Positions 57,234 through 64,000 of a stretch of DNA of 64,000 nucleotides are shown here, piece after piece. Both the position numbers and the translations under genes were made by a program. The notes under the pieces are model-generated. The model saw only the letters and a list, made by a program, of their open reading frames with translations. It searched no databases and had not been told where the DNA came from. Location of the stretch: positions 496,001-560,000 of the forward strand of contig NZ_BQHJ01000001.1 in NCBI RefSeq assembly GCF_021603645.1. The letters are read 5' to 3'. The stretch's first letter is position 1. Every line of letters starts with the position of its first letter. The DNA is from Pseudomonas pseudonitroreducens (GTDB lineage Bacteria > Pseudomonadota > Gammaproteobacteria > Pseudomonadales > Pseudomonadaceae).

Positions 57234-58031
57234 TCACTGCGCCCAGTTCGGTTTGCGTTTCTGCACGAAGGCCATGGTGCCTTCGGCGCCTTCCGCGCCG
57301 GTCACCGCGTCGGCGAACTGGCGGGCGGCGCTGTCCAGCAGCGGGCCGAGGGCTTCGGTTTCGCTGGCCAGCAGCAGTGCCTTGGTGGCGGCATTGGCGC
57401 CCGGCGCGCAGCGACGGACCTGATCGAGCGCTTCCGTCAGTTGCTCGCCGAGACTTTCAGCGTTGTCCGCGCAGGCATGCACCAGGCCCAGGCGCAGCGC
57501 CTCGCGGCCATCGAAGCGGGCGGCGGTGAGGGCCAGGCGGCGGGCCTGGGTCAGGCCGATGCGTTTCACCACGAAGGGCGCGATCTGCGCTGGCAGGATG
57601 CCGAGGCTGGTTTCCGGCAGACCGAACTGCGCGTCCGCTGCGGCGATGGCGATGTCCGAAACGCAGGCCAGGCCGAAGCCGCCGCCGAGCACCGCGCCTT
57701 CCAGCGCGGCGACCAGTACCTGCGGTTGCGCCTGGGCTTCCTCCAGCAGGCCGCCGAAGGCGCGGTTCAGCGCGGCGTAGGCATCGGGACCGGCAGCGCG
57801 GGCGCCGGCCATGTCCTTGATGTCGCCGCCGGCGCAGAAGTGCCCGCCAGCGCCACGCAGGACGATGGCGCGCACGGCACGGTCGTCGCGCACCGCGGCG
57901 AGCACCGCACGCAGTTCGCTGACCATCGCCAGGCTCATGGCGTTGCGGCTGTCCGGACGATTGAGGGTGACGTGCAGTACGCCACCGTCACGTTCCAGCA
58001 GCAGGGTTTCGCAGTTCGGCAGTTCACTCAT
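57234..58031 (-). CDS. atuE: Isohexenylglutaconyl-CoA hydratase AtuE
   Basis: AtuE adds water to isohexenylglutaconyl-CoA, the product of geranyl-CoA carboxylase. The crotonase-fold signature is visible as LRGAGGHFCAGGDIKDMAG and a LEGAVLGGGFGLACVSDIAIA segment that forms the oxyanion hole. The Glu of the second active-site position lies in the loop FGLPETSLGILP. It has 265 residues. It lies between atuF and atuD, the conserved order. Confidence 0.93.
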   Translation of the reverse strand: MSELPNCETLLLERDGGVLHVTLNRPDSRNAMSLAMVSELRAVLAAVRDDRAVRAIVLRGAGGHFCAGGDIKDMAGARAAGPDAYAALNRAFGGLLEEAQAQPQVLVAALEGAVLGGGFGLACVSDIAIAAADAQFGLPETSLGILPAQIAPFVVKRIGLTQARRLALTAARFDGREALRLGLVHACADNAESLGEQLTEALDQVRRCAPGANAATKALLLASETEALGPLLDSAARQFADAVTGAEGAEGTMAFVQKRKPNWAQ

Positions 58032-58054
58032 GCCGCAATTCCTCGTTTAAAGAT

Positions 58055-58128
58055 GCTACAGGCGGCAGGCTTCAGGCGGGAGGCAAAAGCGGCGCTCTTC
58101 CTGCCGCCTGAAGCCTGCCGCCTGTAGC
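58055..58128. repeat. Perfect 25-bp inverted repeat between atuD and atuE
   Basis: The arms at 58055-58079 and 58104-58128 are exact reverse complements with a 24-base loop, filling most of the 102-base gap. It is unrelated to the two palindrome families. Confidence 0.93.
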
Positions 58129-58133
58129 TGCTC

Positions 58134-59294
58134 TCAGCCCTTCTTCTTGCCCGGCAGGGTGCCCATCAGCTTGCAGATGATGCCCAGCATGATTTCGTCC
58201 GCACCGCCGCCGATGGACACCAGACGGGTGTCGCGGTAGGCGCGGGCGATCGGGTTTTCCCACATGAAGCCCTGGCCGCCCCAGTACTGCAGGCAGGCGT
58301 CGGTGACCTCGCGGGACAGCCGGCCGACCTTGAGTTTGGCCATGGAGGCCAGGCGGGTGACGTCCTTGCCACGGATGTACTGCTCGGTGGCCTGATAGGT
58401 GAGGGCGCGCAGGCACTCGATCTCGGTCATCAGCTCGGCCATGCGGAAGTGGATGACCTGGTTGTCGATCAGCGCCTGGCCGAAGGTCTTGCGCTCCTTG
58501 CAGTAGTCGATGGTGGCGTTGACGCAGTACTCCATGCCCTTGATGCCGCTGGCGGCGCCGAACAGGCGTTCCTCCTGGAACTGCAGCATCTGCATCATGA
58601 AGCCCGAACCCTCGGCGCCGATGCGGTAGCGCTGCGGCACGCGCACGTCGTCGAAGAACACCTGGGCGGTTTCCGAGCTGCGCATGCCGAGCTTGTCCAG
58701 GTGCGGGCTGATGCTGATGCCCTTGGACTTCATCGGCACCATGATCAGTGACTTGTTGACGTGGGGCTTGTCGTCGGAGGTGTTGGCCAGCAGGCAGATG
58801 AAGTCGGCGGACGGCGAGTTGGTGATCCACATCTTGCTGCCGTTGATGACGTAGTCGTCGCCATCCTTGCGCGCAGTGGTCTTCAGCCCGGCGACGTCGG
58901 AACCGGCACCCACTTCCGAGACGCCGATGCAGCCGACCATCTCGCCGGCGATGGCCGGGCGGAGGAATTCCTCGCGCAGCTCATCGGAGCCGAAGCGTGC
59001 CAGGGCCGGTGTGCACATGTCGGTCTGCACGCCCAGGGCCATCGGCACGCCGCCGCAATGGATGGTGCCGAATTCCTCGGCAGCGACCACCGAGTAGCTG
59101 TAGTCCAGGCCCATGCCGCCGAATTTCTCCGGCTTGGAGATGCCCAGCAGGCCTAGGTCGCCGGCCTTCTTGAAGACCTCGTGGATCGGGAAGCGCCCGG
59201 CCTTTTCCCACTCGTCGACGTAGGGGTTGATCTCGCGTTCGACGAAGTTGCGCACGGTGCGGCGGAGTTCTTCGTGTTCCTGGGTGAAGATCAT
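58134..59294 (-). CDS. atuD: Citronellyl-CoA dehydrogenase AtuD
   Basis: AtuD is an FAD acyl-CoA dehydrogenase that turns citronellyl-CoA into geranyl-CoA, passing electrons to EtfAB. CIGVSEVGAGSDVAGLKTTA and the WITNSPSADF motif bind FAD/substrate, and the C-terminal YWGGQGFMWENPIARAYRD corresponds to the ACD signature-2 region. It has 386 residues. The assignment to citronellyl-CoA rests on the complete atu gene order. Confidence 0.93.
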   Translation of the reverse strand: MIFTQEHEELRRTVRNFVEREINPYVDEWEKAGRFPIHEVFKKAGDLGLLGISKPEKFGGMGLDYSYSVVAAEEFGTIHCGGVPMALGVQTDMCTPALARFGSDELREEFLRPAIAGEMVGCIGVSEVGAGSDVAGLKTTARKDGDDYVINGSKMWITNSPSADFICLLANTSDDKPHVNKSLIMVPMKSKGISISPHLDKLGMRSSETAQVFFDDVRVPQRYRIGAEGSGFMMQMLQFQEERLFGAASGIKGMEYCVNATIDYCKERKTFGQALIDNQVIHFRMAELMTEIECLRALTYQATEQYIRGKDVTRLASMAKLKVGRLSREVTDACLQYWGGQGFMWENPIARAYRDTRLVSIGGGADEIMLGIICKLMGTLPGKKKG

Positions 59295-59326
59295 TTCTTG
59301 TTCTCCGTGGGATCTTTCAATTCAGG

Positions 59327-59395
59327 TTGGGCGAATGAAGCGCAACGCTTTACTCGCCGGCTTGGCGCATGACGCCTGGGGCGTCATGCGCCCTA
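59327..59395. repeat. Palindromic repeat of the second family between atuC and atuD
   Basis: The copy starts GTTGGGCGAATGAAGC at 59327 and ends GCGTCATGCGCCCTAT at 59395. It fills most of the 104-base gap. Confidence 0.85.
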
Positions 59396-59398
59396 TGG

Positions 59399-61015
59399 TC
59401 AAAATCGTGCAACACCGAAACTGTTGTTCTTCAGCGGCCGCACGGCCGCCTCCGCGCAGATATCCAGCAGGTAGCCGAGCAACTGGCGCGTGTCGCGCGG
59501 GTCGATCAGCCCGTCGTCCCACAGGCTCGCGGTGCCGTAGAGCGCGGTGGACTGGGCGTCGAGTTTCTGCGCGGTCATCTGTTCGAGCATGTCGAGCATC
59601 TTCGGGTCGGCTTCCTTGCCCTCCTTGGCGTGCTTTTCCTCGGTGACGATGCGTAGCACCTTGCCGGCCTGGGCACCGCCCATCACCGCGGTGCGGCTGT
59701 TGGGCCAGGCGAAGATGAAGCGCGGGTCCAGCCCGCGCCCGCACATGGCGTAGTTGCCAGCGCCGTAGGAGCCGCCGACGACCAGGGTGAGCTTGGGCAC
59801 GGTGGCGTTGGCCACGGCCTGGATCATCTTCGAGCCGTGCTTGATCACGCCCAGGCGCTCGGACTCGGTGCCGACCATGAAGCCGGTGGTGTTGTGCAGG
59901 AACAGGATCGGCGTGTTGCTCTGCTCGCACAGCTGGATGAACTGCGCCGCCTTGGCCGCACCCTGCGGAGTGATCGGGCCGTTGTTGCCGATCAGGCCGC
60001 AGGCGTGGCCCTCGATGTGCAGGTGGCCGCAGACGGTCTGGCTGTCGAACTCGTTCTTGAAGTCGAGGAAGCGCGAGCCGTCGGCGATGCGCGCAACGAT
60101 CTCGCGCACGTCGTAGGGCTTCTTCGCGTCCGCCGGGACCACGCCGAGCAGTTCCTGCGCCGGGTACAGCGGCTCGTCCCATGTCAGTTTGGCGCGGGCT
60201 GGCAACTGGTTGTTCCATGGCAGCGCGGCGAGGATTTCCCGTGCCAGGCGCACGCCATCGGCGTCGTTCTCCGCCAGGTACTCGGCGGTGCCGGCGACCT
60301 GGGCGTGCAGTTCGGCGCCGCCCAGTTCCTCATCGGTGGCAATCTCGCCGGTGGCGGCTTTCAGCAGCGGCGGCCCGGCGAGGAACATCTTGGCCTTGCC
60401 GCGCACCACCACCACGTAGTCCGACAGGCCCGGTTGATAGGCGCCGCCGGCGGTGGACGAGCCGTGCACCACGGTGACCTGGGGTATGCCCGCCGCCGAC
60501 AGGCGCGCCTGGTTGGCGAAGCCGCGCGCACCCTCGACGAAGATATCCGCCGCGTAGTTCAGGTTGGCGCCGCCGCTCTCGGTCAGCGCCACCACCGGCA
60601 GCTTGTTCTCGAAGGCGATCTGCTGCAGGCGCAGGGTCTTCTTCAGGCCGGTGGGGGAGATGGTGCCGCCCTTGATTGCGCTGTTGCTGGCGCTCACCAG
60701 GCAGCGCACCCCGGCGATATAGCCAATGCCGGAGATGATGCCGCCGCCGGCCTGGGTGCCGTCCTTGTCGTCATGCAACTTGTAGCCGGCCAGGGAACCG
60801 ATCTCGAGGAACGGCGCGCCAGCGTCCAGCAGCAGGTTCAGGCGTTCGCGCGGCAGCAGCTGGCCGCGCTTGTCGAACTTCGGCTTGGCCTCGGCGGCCT
60901 TGTCGAGCACCTTCTGCTCGACTTCGCGGAAGCTCGCCACGGCGGCCAGCATGGCCTCGCGGTTGCGGGCGAAGTCTTCGCCCTGGGCGTCGATTTCCGA
61001 CTGGATCATCGGCAT
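59399..61015 (-). CDS. atuC: Geranyl-CoA carboxylase beta (carboxyltransferase) subunit AtuC
   Basis: AtuC transfers the carboxyl group from biotin to the gamma-methyl of geranyl-CoA. The carboxyltransferase fold is seen in GGGIISGIGYIAGVRC, VALTESGGANLNYAADIFVEG, VVHGSSTAGGAYQPGLSDY and a second half with GLIGNNGPITPQGAAKAAQF and LTLVVGGSYGAGNYAMCGRG. It has 538 residues. The gene starts 3 bases after the stop of atuB, so the two are co-translated, unlike the other atu genes. Confidence 0.93.
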   Translation of the reverse strand: MPMIQSEIDAQGEDFARNREAMLAAVASFREVEQKVLDKAAEAKPKFDKRGQLLPRERLNLLLDAGAPFLEIGSLAGYKLHDDKDGTQAGGGIISGIGYIAGVRCLVSASNSAIKGGTISPTGLKKTLRLQQIAFENKLPVVALTESGGANLNYAADIFVEGARGFANQARLSAAGIPQVTVVHGSSTAGGAYQPGLSDYVVVVRGKAKMFLAGPPLLKAATGEIATDEELGGAELHAQVAGTAEYLAENDADGVRLAREILAALPWNNQLPARAKLTWDEPLYPAQELLGVVPADAKKPYDVREIVARIADGSRFLDFKNEFDSQTVCGHLHIEGHACGLIGNNGPITPQGAAKAAQFIQLCEQSNTPILFLHNTTGFMVGTESERLGVIKHGSKMIQAVANATVPKLTLVVGGSYGAGNYAMCGRGLDPRFIFAWPNSRTAVMGGAQAGKVLRIVTEEKHAKEGKEADPKMLDMLEQMTAQKLDAQSTALYGTASLWDDGLIDPRDTRQLLGYLLDICAEAAVRPLKNNSFGVARF

Positions 61016-61018
61016 GGC

Positions 61019-61894
61019 TTACTCCTGGTCCTTCAGCACATCGGGAAGATAGGCACGGTGGAAACCGTTGTAGGAACGGCTCTGACCCGGCTTCACCTTG
61101 GAGAGCGGGAAGGCGCGGCTGCCCTGGCTGGCGGCGCCATCGATGCGGATGGTGTTGCCGCTGATGAAGGCGGCGCCGGGGGAGAGCAGGAAGACGATGG
61201 CCGCGGCCACTTCCGACTCGGTCCCGATGCGCTTGAGCGGCACGTGCTCGCGCAGGGTCGGGATCACCGCCTTGAACGCGCCTTCGTAGGTGTCCATGCC
61301 GCTGGAAGCGACCCAGCCCGGCGCCACGGCGTTGACTCGCACGCCGGCGTGGCCCCACTCGATGGCGGCGGTCTTGGTGAAGTTTTCCATGCCGGCGCGG
61401 GCGGCGCCGGAATGGCCCATGCCGGGCATGCCGCCCCACATGTCGGCGAGCATGTTGACGATGCTGCCGCCGGTCTTGCTCAGGCTCTGGTTGAAGACTT
61501 CGCGGGCCATCAGGAAGCCGCCCACCAGGTTGGTGCGCACCACGGCCTCGAAGCCCTTCAGGTTGATCGAGGCGAGCGGCGCGGGGTATTGGCCGCCGGC
61601 GTTGTTGACCAGGTGATGGATCGGCCCGCGCTCGGCGATGACCTGAGCGACCAGTGCCTTCACCGCTTCCTCGTCGCGGATGTCGCAGCTGTGCCAGCTG
61701 GCGCTGCCGCCGTCCTCGATGATCTCGCCGGCGGTCTTCTCCAGCTTCTCGGCCTTGCGCCCGACCAGCACCACGTGGGCGCCGAGGGCTGCCAGTTCGT
61801 GCGCGGTGCAACGGCCGATACCGCTGCCGCCGCCAGTGACGATGATGGTCTGGCCGTCGAACAGGCCGGGTTTGAAGATCGAGTCGTAGCTCAT
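61019..61894 (-). CDS. atuB: Short-chain dehydrogenase AtuB (dienoyl-CoA reductase-like)
   Basis: AtuB is an SDR with IIVTGGGSGIGRCTAHELA at the N-terminus and LVNNAGGQYPAPL in the middle. The usual YxxxK is missing: the region reads GHSGAARAGMENFTK, with His161 at the Tyr position and Arg166 near the Lys position. This resembles peroxisomal 2,4-dienoyl-CoA reductases, which carry HAG(S/A)AK there. AtuB may therefore reduce a dienoyl-CoA or related intermediate. It has 291 residues. Confidence 0.92.
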   Translation of the reverse strand: MSYDSIFKPGLFDGQTIIVTGGGSGIGRCTAHELAALGAHVVLVGRKAEKLEKTAGEIIEDGGSASWHSCDIRDEEAVKALVAQVIAERGPIHHLVNNAGGQYPAPLASINLKGFEAVVRTNLVGGFLMAREVFNQSLSKTGGSIVNMLADMWGGMPGMGHSGAARAGMENFTKTAAIEWGHAGVRVNAVAPGWVASSGMDTYEGAFKAVIPTLREHVPLKRIGTESEVAAAIVFLLSPGAAFISGNTIRIDGAASQGSRAFPLSKVKPGQSRSYNGFHRAYLPDVLKDQE

Positions 61895-61919
61895 TGTTGT
61901 TCTGACTCCGAGGTATCCC

Positions 61920-61995
61920 GTAGGGCGAATGAAGCGGAACGCTTCATTCGCCGTTTGCGATTGGCGGATAACGCTGGTGGCGTTATGCGCCCTAC
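61920..61995. repeat. Palindromic repeat of the second family between atuA and atuB
   Basis: The copy runs from GTAGGGCGAATGAAGCGG at 61920 to GCGTTATGCGCCCTAC at 61995, with two inner palindromes (CGTTCCGCTTC type and a GGCGGATAACG segment). A REPIN follows 20 bases later. Confidence 0.88.
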
Positions 61996-62015
61996 GTTTC
62001 TAACGCTGTTCTTTT

Positions 62016-62093
62016 GTAGGAGCGAGCTTGCTCGCGAACCGCCTGACGTCATTGCCTCCGGCGAAAAGCGGTCGCGAGCAAGCTCGCTCCTAC
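62016..62093. repeat. REPIN between atuA and atuB
   Basis: Consensus REP units start at 62016 and end (inverted) at 62093. The right unit overlaps the last four bases of atuA, whose stop codon is at 62090-62092. Confidence 0.9.
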
Positions 62094-63880
62094 AGGAGTT
62101 GATCGGCGATGGCTTGCGGCACCGCCACCGGGAATTCCAGCAACTGCTGGGCGAAGGCCTTGCCCTGCGGGTCGATACGCAGGCTCGCCACACCGCCGCC
62201 GCCCAGGGCGTTCTCCAGCAGGAAGTTCAGGCTGTGGCTGCCCGGCAGGTGCCAGCGGCTGACGCGGCCAAGCTGCGGGTCGAGCACGTGCTGCATCCAC
62301 TCGGCCACCGCGCCTTCGCTCAGCGCCTCGGCGATCCACGGCAGGTATTCGGGCCGGCGCGCCATCACGCCGATGTTGCTGTGGTTGCCCTTGTCGCCGG
62401 AGCGCGCCACGGCCAGCTTTACCAGCGGCACGCTGGCCTGGGCCGGGCCTTCGGCGGCCGGCACGGCAATGTCGTCGGCCAGCGCGGCCGGGTCGAAGTG
62501 GTCGATGGCGGGCAGGGCGACTGGCTGGCGCTCGCCGTCGATCTCCACGGTCAACTCACAGGCGTTCTTGTCGATCAGGAAGGAGAACAGGCGGATCACC
62601 GGGTACACGGTCGGGCGGCCGCCGACGATGCCGGTCAGGCCCGGCGCCATGCCGGTGGCGGCCTGGGCGATCTCGCGGGAGAACAACACCAGGGCTTCCT
62701 TGCGGCTGTGACGCACGGCGAGCTTCACCACGATTTCGCGGCTGTCCTCGCGGCGCCCGTGCGGGCCGTAGGTGGCTTCGCTGCCGAGCAGTTCGATGCT
62801 GACCTCGCGGTACGGGCCCCAGCCGCGTTCCATGAGGATTTCCTCGGTCTTGGCGATGATCGCCTGGCTGACCCGCTCGGCCTTCTTCACCGCGTCGATG
62901 CCGGCGATCAGGCAACTGGCAGTGCAACGGAAACCGTCCGGGTAGGTGGCGCTGACCTTGTACTGCCCGGTCGGCGGCAGACCACGTGCGCCGCTGACGG
63001 TCACGCGGTTGTCGCCCACCTGGGCCAGTTGGACCCGGGTGAAATCGCAGATCACATCGGGCAGCAGGTAGGCGCGCGGGTCGCCGATCTCGTAGAGCAT
63101 CTGCTCGCCCACCGACAGCGGCGTCACCAGTCCGCCGGTACCTTGCGGCTTGGTCACCACGAAGTCGCCAGAGGCCTGCACTTCGACGAGCGGGAAGCCG
63201 ATGTGCTCGTAGTCCGGCACGCTTTCCCAGTCGGTGAAGTTGCCGCCGGTGCACTGCGCGCCGCACTCGATGATGTGCCCGGCCAGCGCGGCCTGGGCCA
63301 GCTTGTCGTAGTCGTTCCAGGCCCAACCGAACTCGTGGACCAGCGCGGCGCTGACCACTGCGCTATCCACGACGCGGCCGGTAATGACGATATCGGCGCC
63401 GGCCTTCAGCGCCTGGACGATGCCGGGGGCACCGAGGTAGGCGTTGATCGATACGCACATCGGCGGCATCGGCGCGTCGCTGAACATCTCGCGGATGCCG
63501 GCCTTCGCCAGTTCACCCAGGCGCGGCTGCAAGTTATCGCCGTGCACCACGGCGATCTTCAGCGCCACGCCGGCCTTCTCGCAGGCAGCGGCGAGGGCGC
63601 TGGCGCAGGCCTGCGGGTTGACCCCGCCGGCGTTGCTGATCACGCGGACCTTCTTCGCTGCGATGTCGCCGAGCAGGGGTGTCATCACCTCGACGAAGTC
63701 GGTGGCGTAGCCTGCCTCGGGATTCTTCAGGCGCGCGCCGGCCATGATCGACATGGTGATTTCGGCCAGGTAATCGAACACCAGGTAATCCAACTGCGCG
63801 CCGCGCACCAGTTGGGCGGCGGCGGTGGAGGTGTCGCCCCAGAAGGCGGAGGCGCAGCCGATACGTACGGTTCTGGTCAT
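62090..63880 (-). CDS. atuA: AtuA, DUF1446 acyclic terpene utilisation protein
   Basis: AtuA is the first gene of the operon and is required for growth on citronellol in P. aeruginosa, but its reaction is unresolved. The ATG at 63880 gives 596 residues. The DUF1446 pattern is seen in [62 protein letters not shown] and a [16 protein letters not shown] segment. The C-terminal ~100 residues ([19 protein letters not shown]) form a second domain. The paired operator lies 38 bases upstream. Confidence 0.92.
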   Translation of the reverse strand: MTRTVRIGCASAFWGDTSTAAAQLVRGAQLDYLVFDYLAEITMSIMAGARLKNPEAGYATDFVEVMTPLLGDIAAKKVRVISNAGGVNPQACASALAAACEKAGVALKIAVVHGDNLQPRLGELAKAGIREMFSDAPMPPMCVSINAYLGAPGIVQALKAGADIVITGRVVDSAVVSAALVHEFGWAWNDYDKLAQAALAGHIIECGAQCTGGNFTDWESVPDYEHIGFPLVEVQASGDFVVTKPQGTGGLVTPLSVGEQMLYEIGDPRAYLLPDVICDFTRVQLAQVGDNRVTVSGARGLPPTGQYKVSATYPDGFRCTASCLIAGIDAVKKAERVSQAIIAKTEEILMERGWGPYREVSIELLGSEATYGPHGRREDSREIVVKLAVRHSRKEALVLFSREIAQAATGMAPGLTGIVGGRPTVYPVIRLFSFLIDKNACELTVEIDGERQPVALPAIDHFDPAALADDIAVPAAEGPAQASVPLVKLAVARSGDKGNHSNIGVMARRPEYLPWIAEALSEGAVAEWMQHVLDPQLGRVSRWHLPGSHSLNFLLENALGGGGVASLRIDPQGKAFAQQLLEFPVAVPQAIADQLL

Positions 63881-63917
63881 TATTCTGCCCGTGACGCTGA
63901 GTGATGGATCGACATTA

Positions 63918-63991
63918 CCAAGCAAGCGCTTGGTTGAAAAGCCCCGAAAGAACGACAACCCCAACCATTGGATGGCCAAGCGCTTGCTTGG
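63918..63991. promoter_or_regulatory. Paired AtuR-type operators upstream of atuA
   Basis: CCAAGCAAGCGCTTGG (63918-63933) and its exact reverse complement CCAAGCGCTTGCTTGG (63976-63991) each contain the palindrome CAAGCGCTTG. Their centres are 54 bases apart, about five helical turns. AtuR is known to repress atu by binding two 13-bp inverted repeats in the atuR-atuA intergenic region; atuR itself would lie just beyond the window. Confidence 0.85.
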
Positions 63992-64000
63992 TTGGTCCTC

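Noticed and set aside
55286-57529. Long plus-strand open frame opposite atuF and atuE
   Set aside because: Both minus-strand genes are complete with motifs, and the antisense product has no recognisable domain.
59837-63904. A 1355-codon open frame on the plus strand opposite atuA, atuB and atuC
   Set aside because: It is a by-product of high GC codon bias antisense to three recognised genes, and its translation has no motif or normal protein composition.

Overview
The window is high-GC DNA from the chromosome of a Pseudomonas species. It has no insertion sequences, prophage genes, tRNAs, rRNAs or CRISPR arrays. Gene content and order match, as I recall it, P. aeruginosa PAO1 from about PA3000 down to PA2886, with blocks missing. 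The intact acyclic-terpene (atu) cluster at the right end fits a citronellol/geraniol degrader of the P. aeruginosa/P. citronellolis group. The species call is an inference, not a proof.

Left third (1-16000): the 3' end of an AroP-type permease, then apbE, sthA and a minus-strand operon (PilZ-type protein, small periplasmic protein, glycerophosphodiester phosphodiesterase). The lolCDE lipoprotein-release operon, a DUF2062 membrane protein and comEC follow. A tight envelope operon comes next: exbB-exbD-lpxK-Trm112-like-kdsB-low-Mr phosphatase-murB. It supplies proton-motive-force energisation, lipid A and Kdo synthesis, and a peptidoglycan precursor step.

Middle (16000-44200): rne on the minus strand carries an expanded Arg/Glu-rich repeat and a long structured leader. 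It is followed by rluC-HAD hydrolase-sppA, a Maf-type pyrophosphatase, and the fatty-acid/division operon yceD-rpmF-plsX-fabD-fabG-acpP-fabF-pabC-mltG-tmk-holB-pilZ-tatD. The sRNA RgsA probably lies after tatD. Next are a class V aminotransferase, a TetR regulator, two radical-SAM genes, two small conserved genes, the divergent electron-transfer-flavoprotein module (etfD / etfB-etfA), and fabV. Much of this middle region concerns acyl-chain metabolism.

Right third (44200-64000): an alpha/beta hydrolase, a solute-binding protein, two lipoproteins (one OmpA-like), a LuxR-type regulator with an altered receiver domain, a MocR regulator, an ECF sigma/anti-sigma pair (SbrI/SbrR-like), an Ala/Pro-rich lipoprotein, and atuABCDEFGH on the minus strand. 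Two identical 16-bp inverted operator-like sites lie upstream of atuA. Electrons from the AtuD acyl-CoA dehydrogenase would pass through EtfAB and EtfD, which are also encoded here.

The accessory content is mostly non-coding. There are many REP/REPIN palindromes, a second palindrome family, a 25-bp inverted repeat and a 15-copy 7-bp tandem repeat. They are concentrated between the atu genes. I found no clearly unprecedented multi-gene system. The most interesting signals are the palindrome-filled atu operon with its paired operator, the loss of nqr next to apbE, the Asp-to-Glu receiver domain, the near-leaderless consensus promoter of the fatty-acid operon, and the RNase E repeat expansion.
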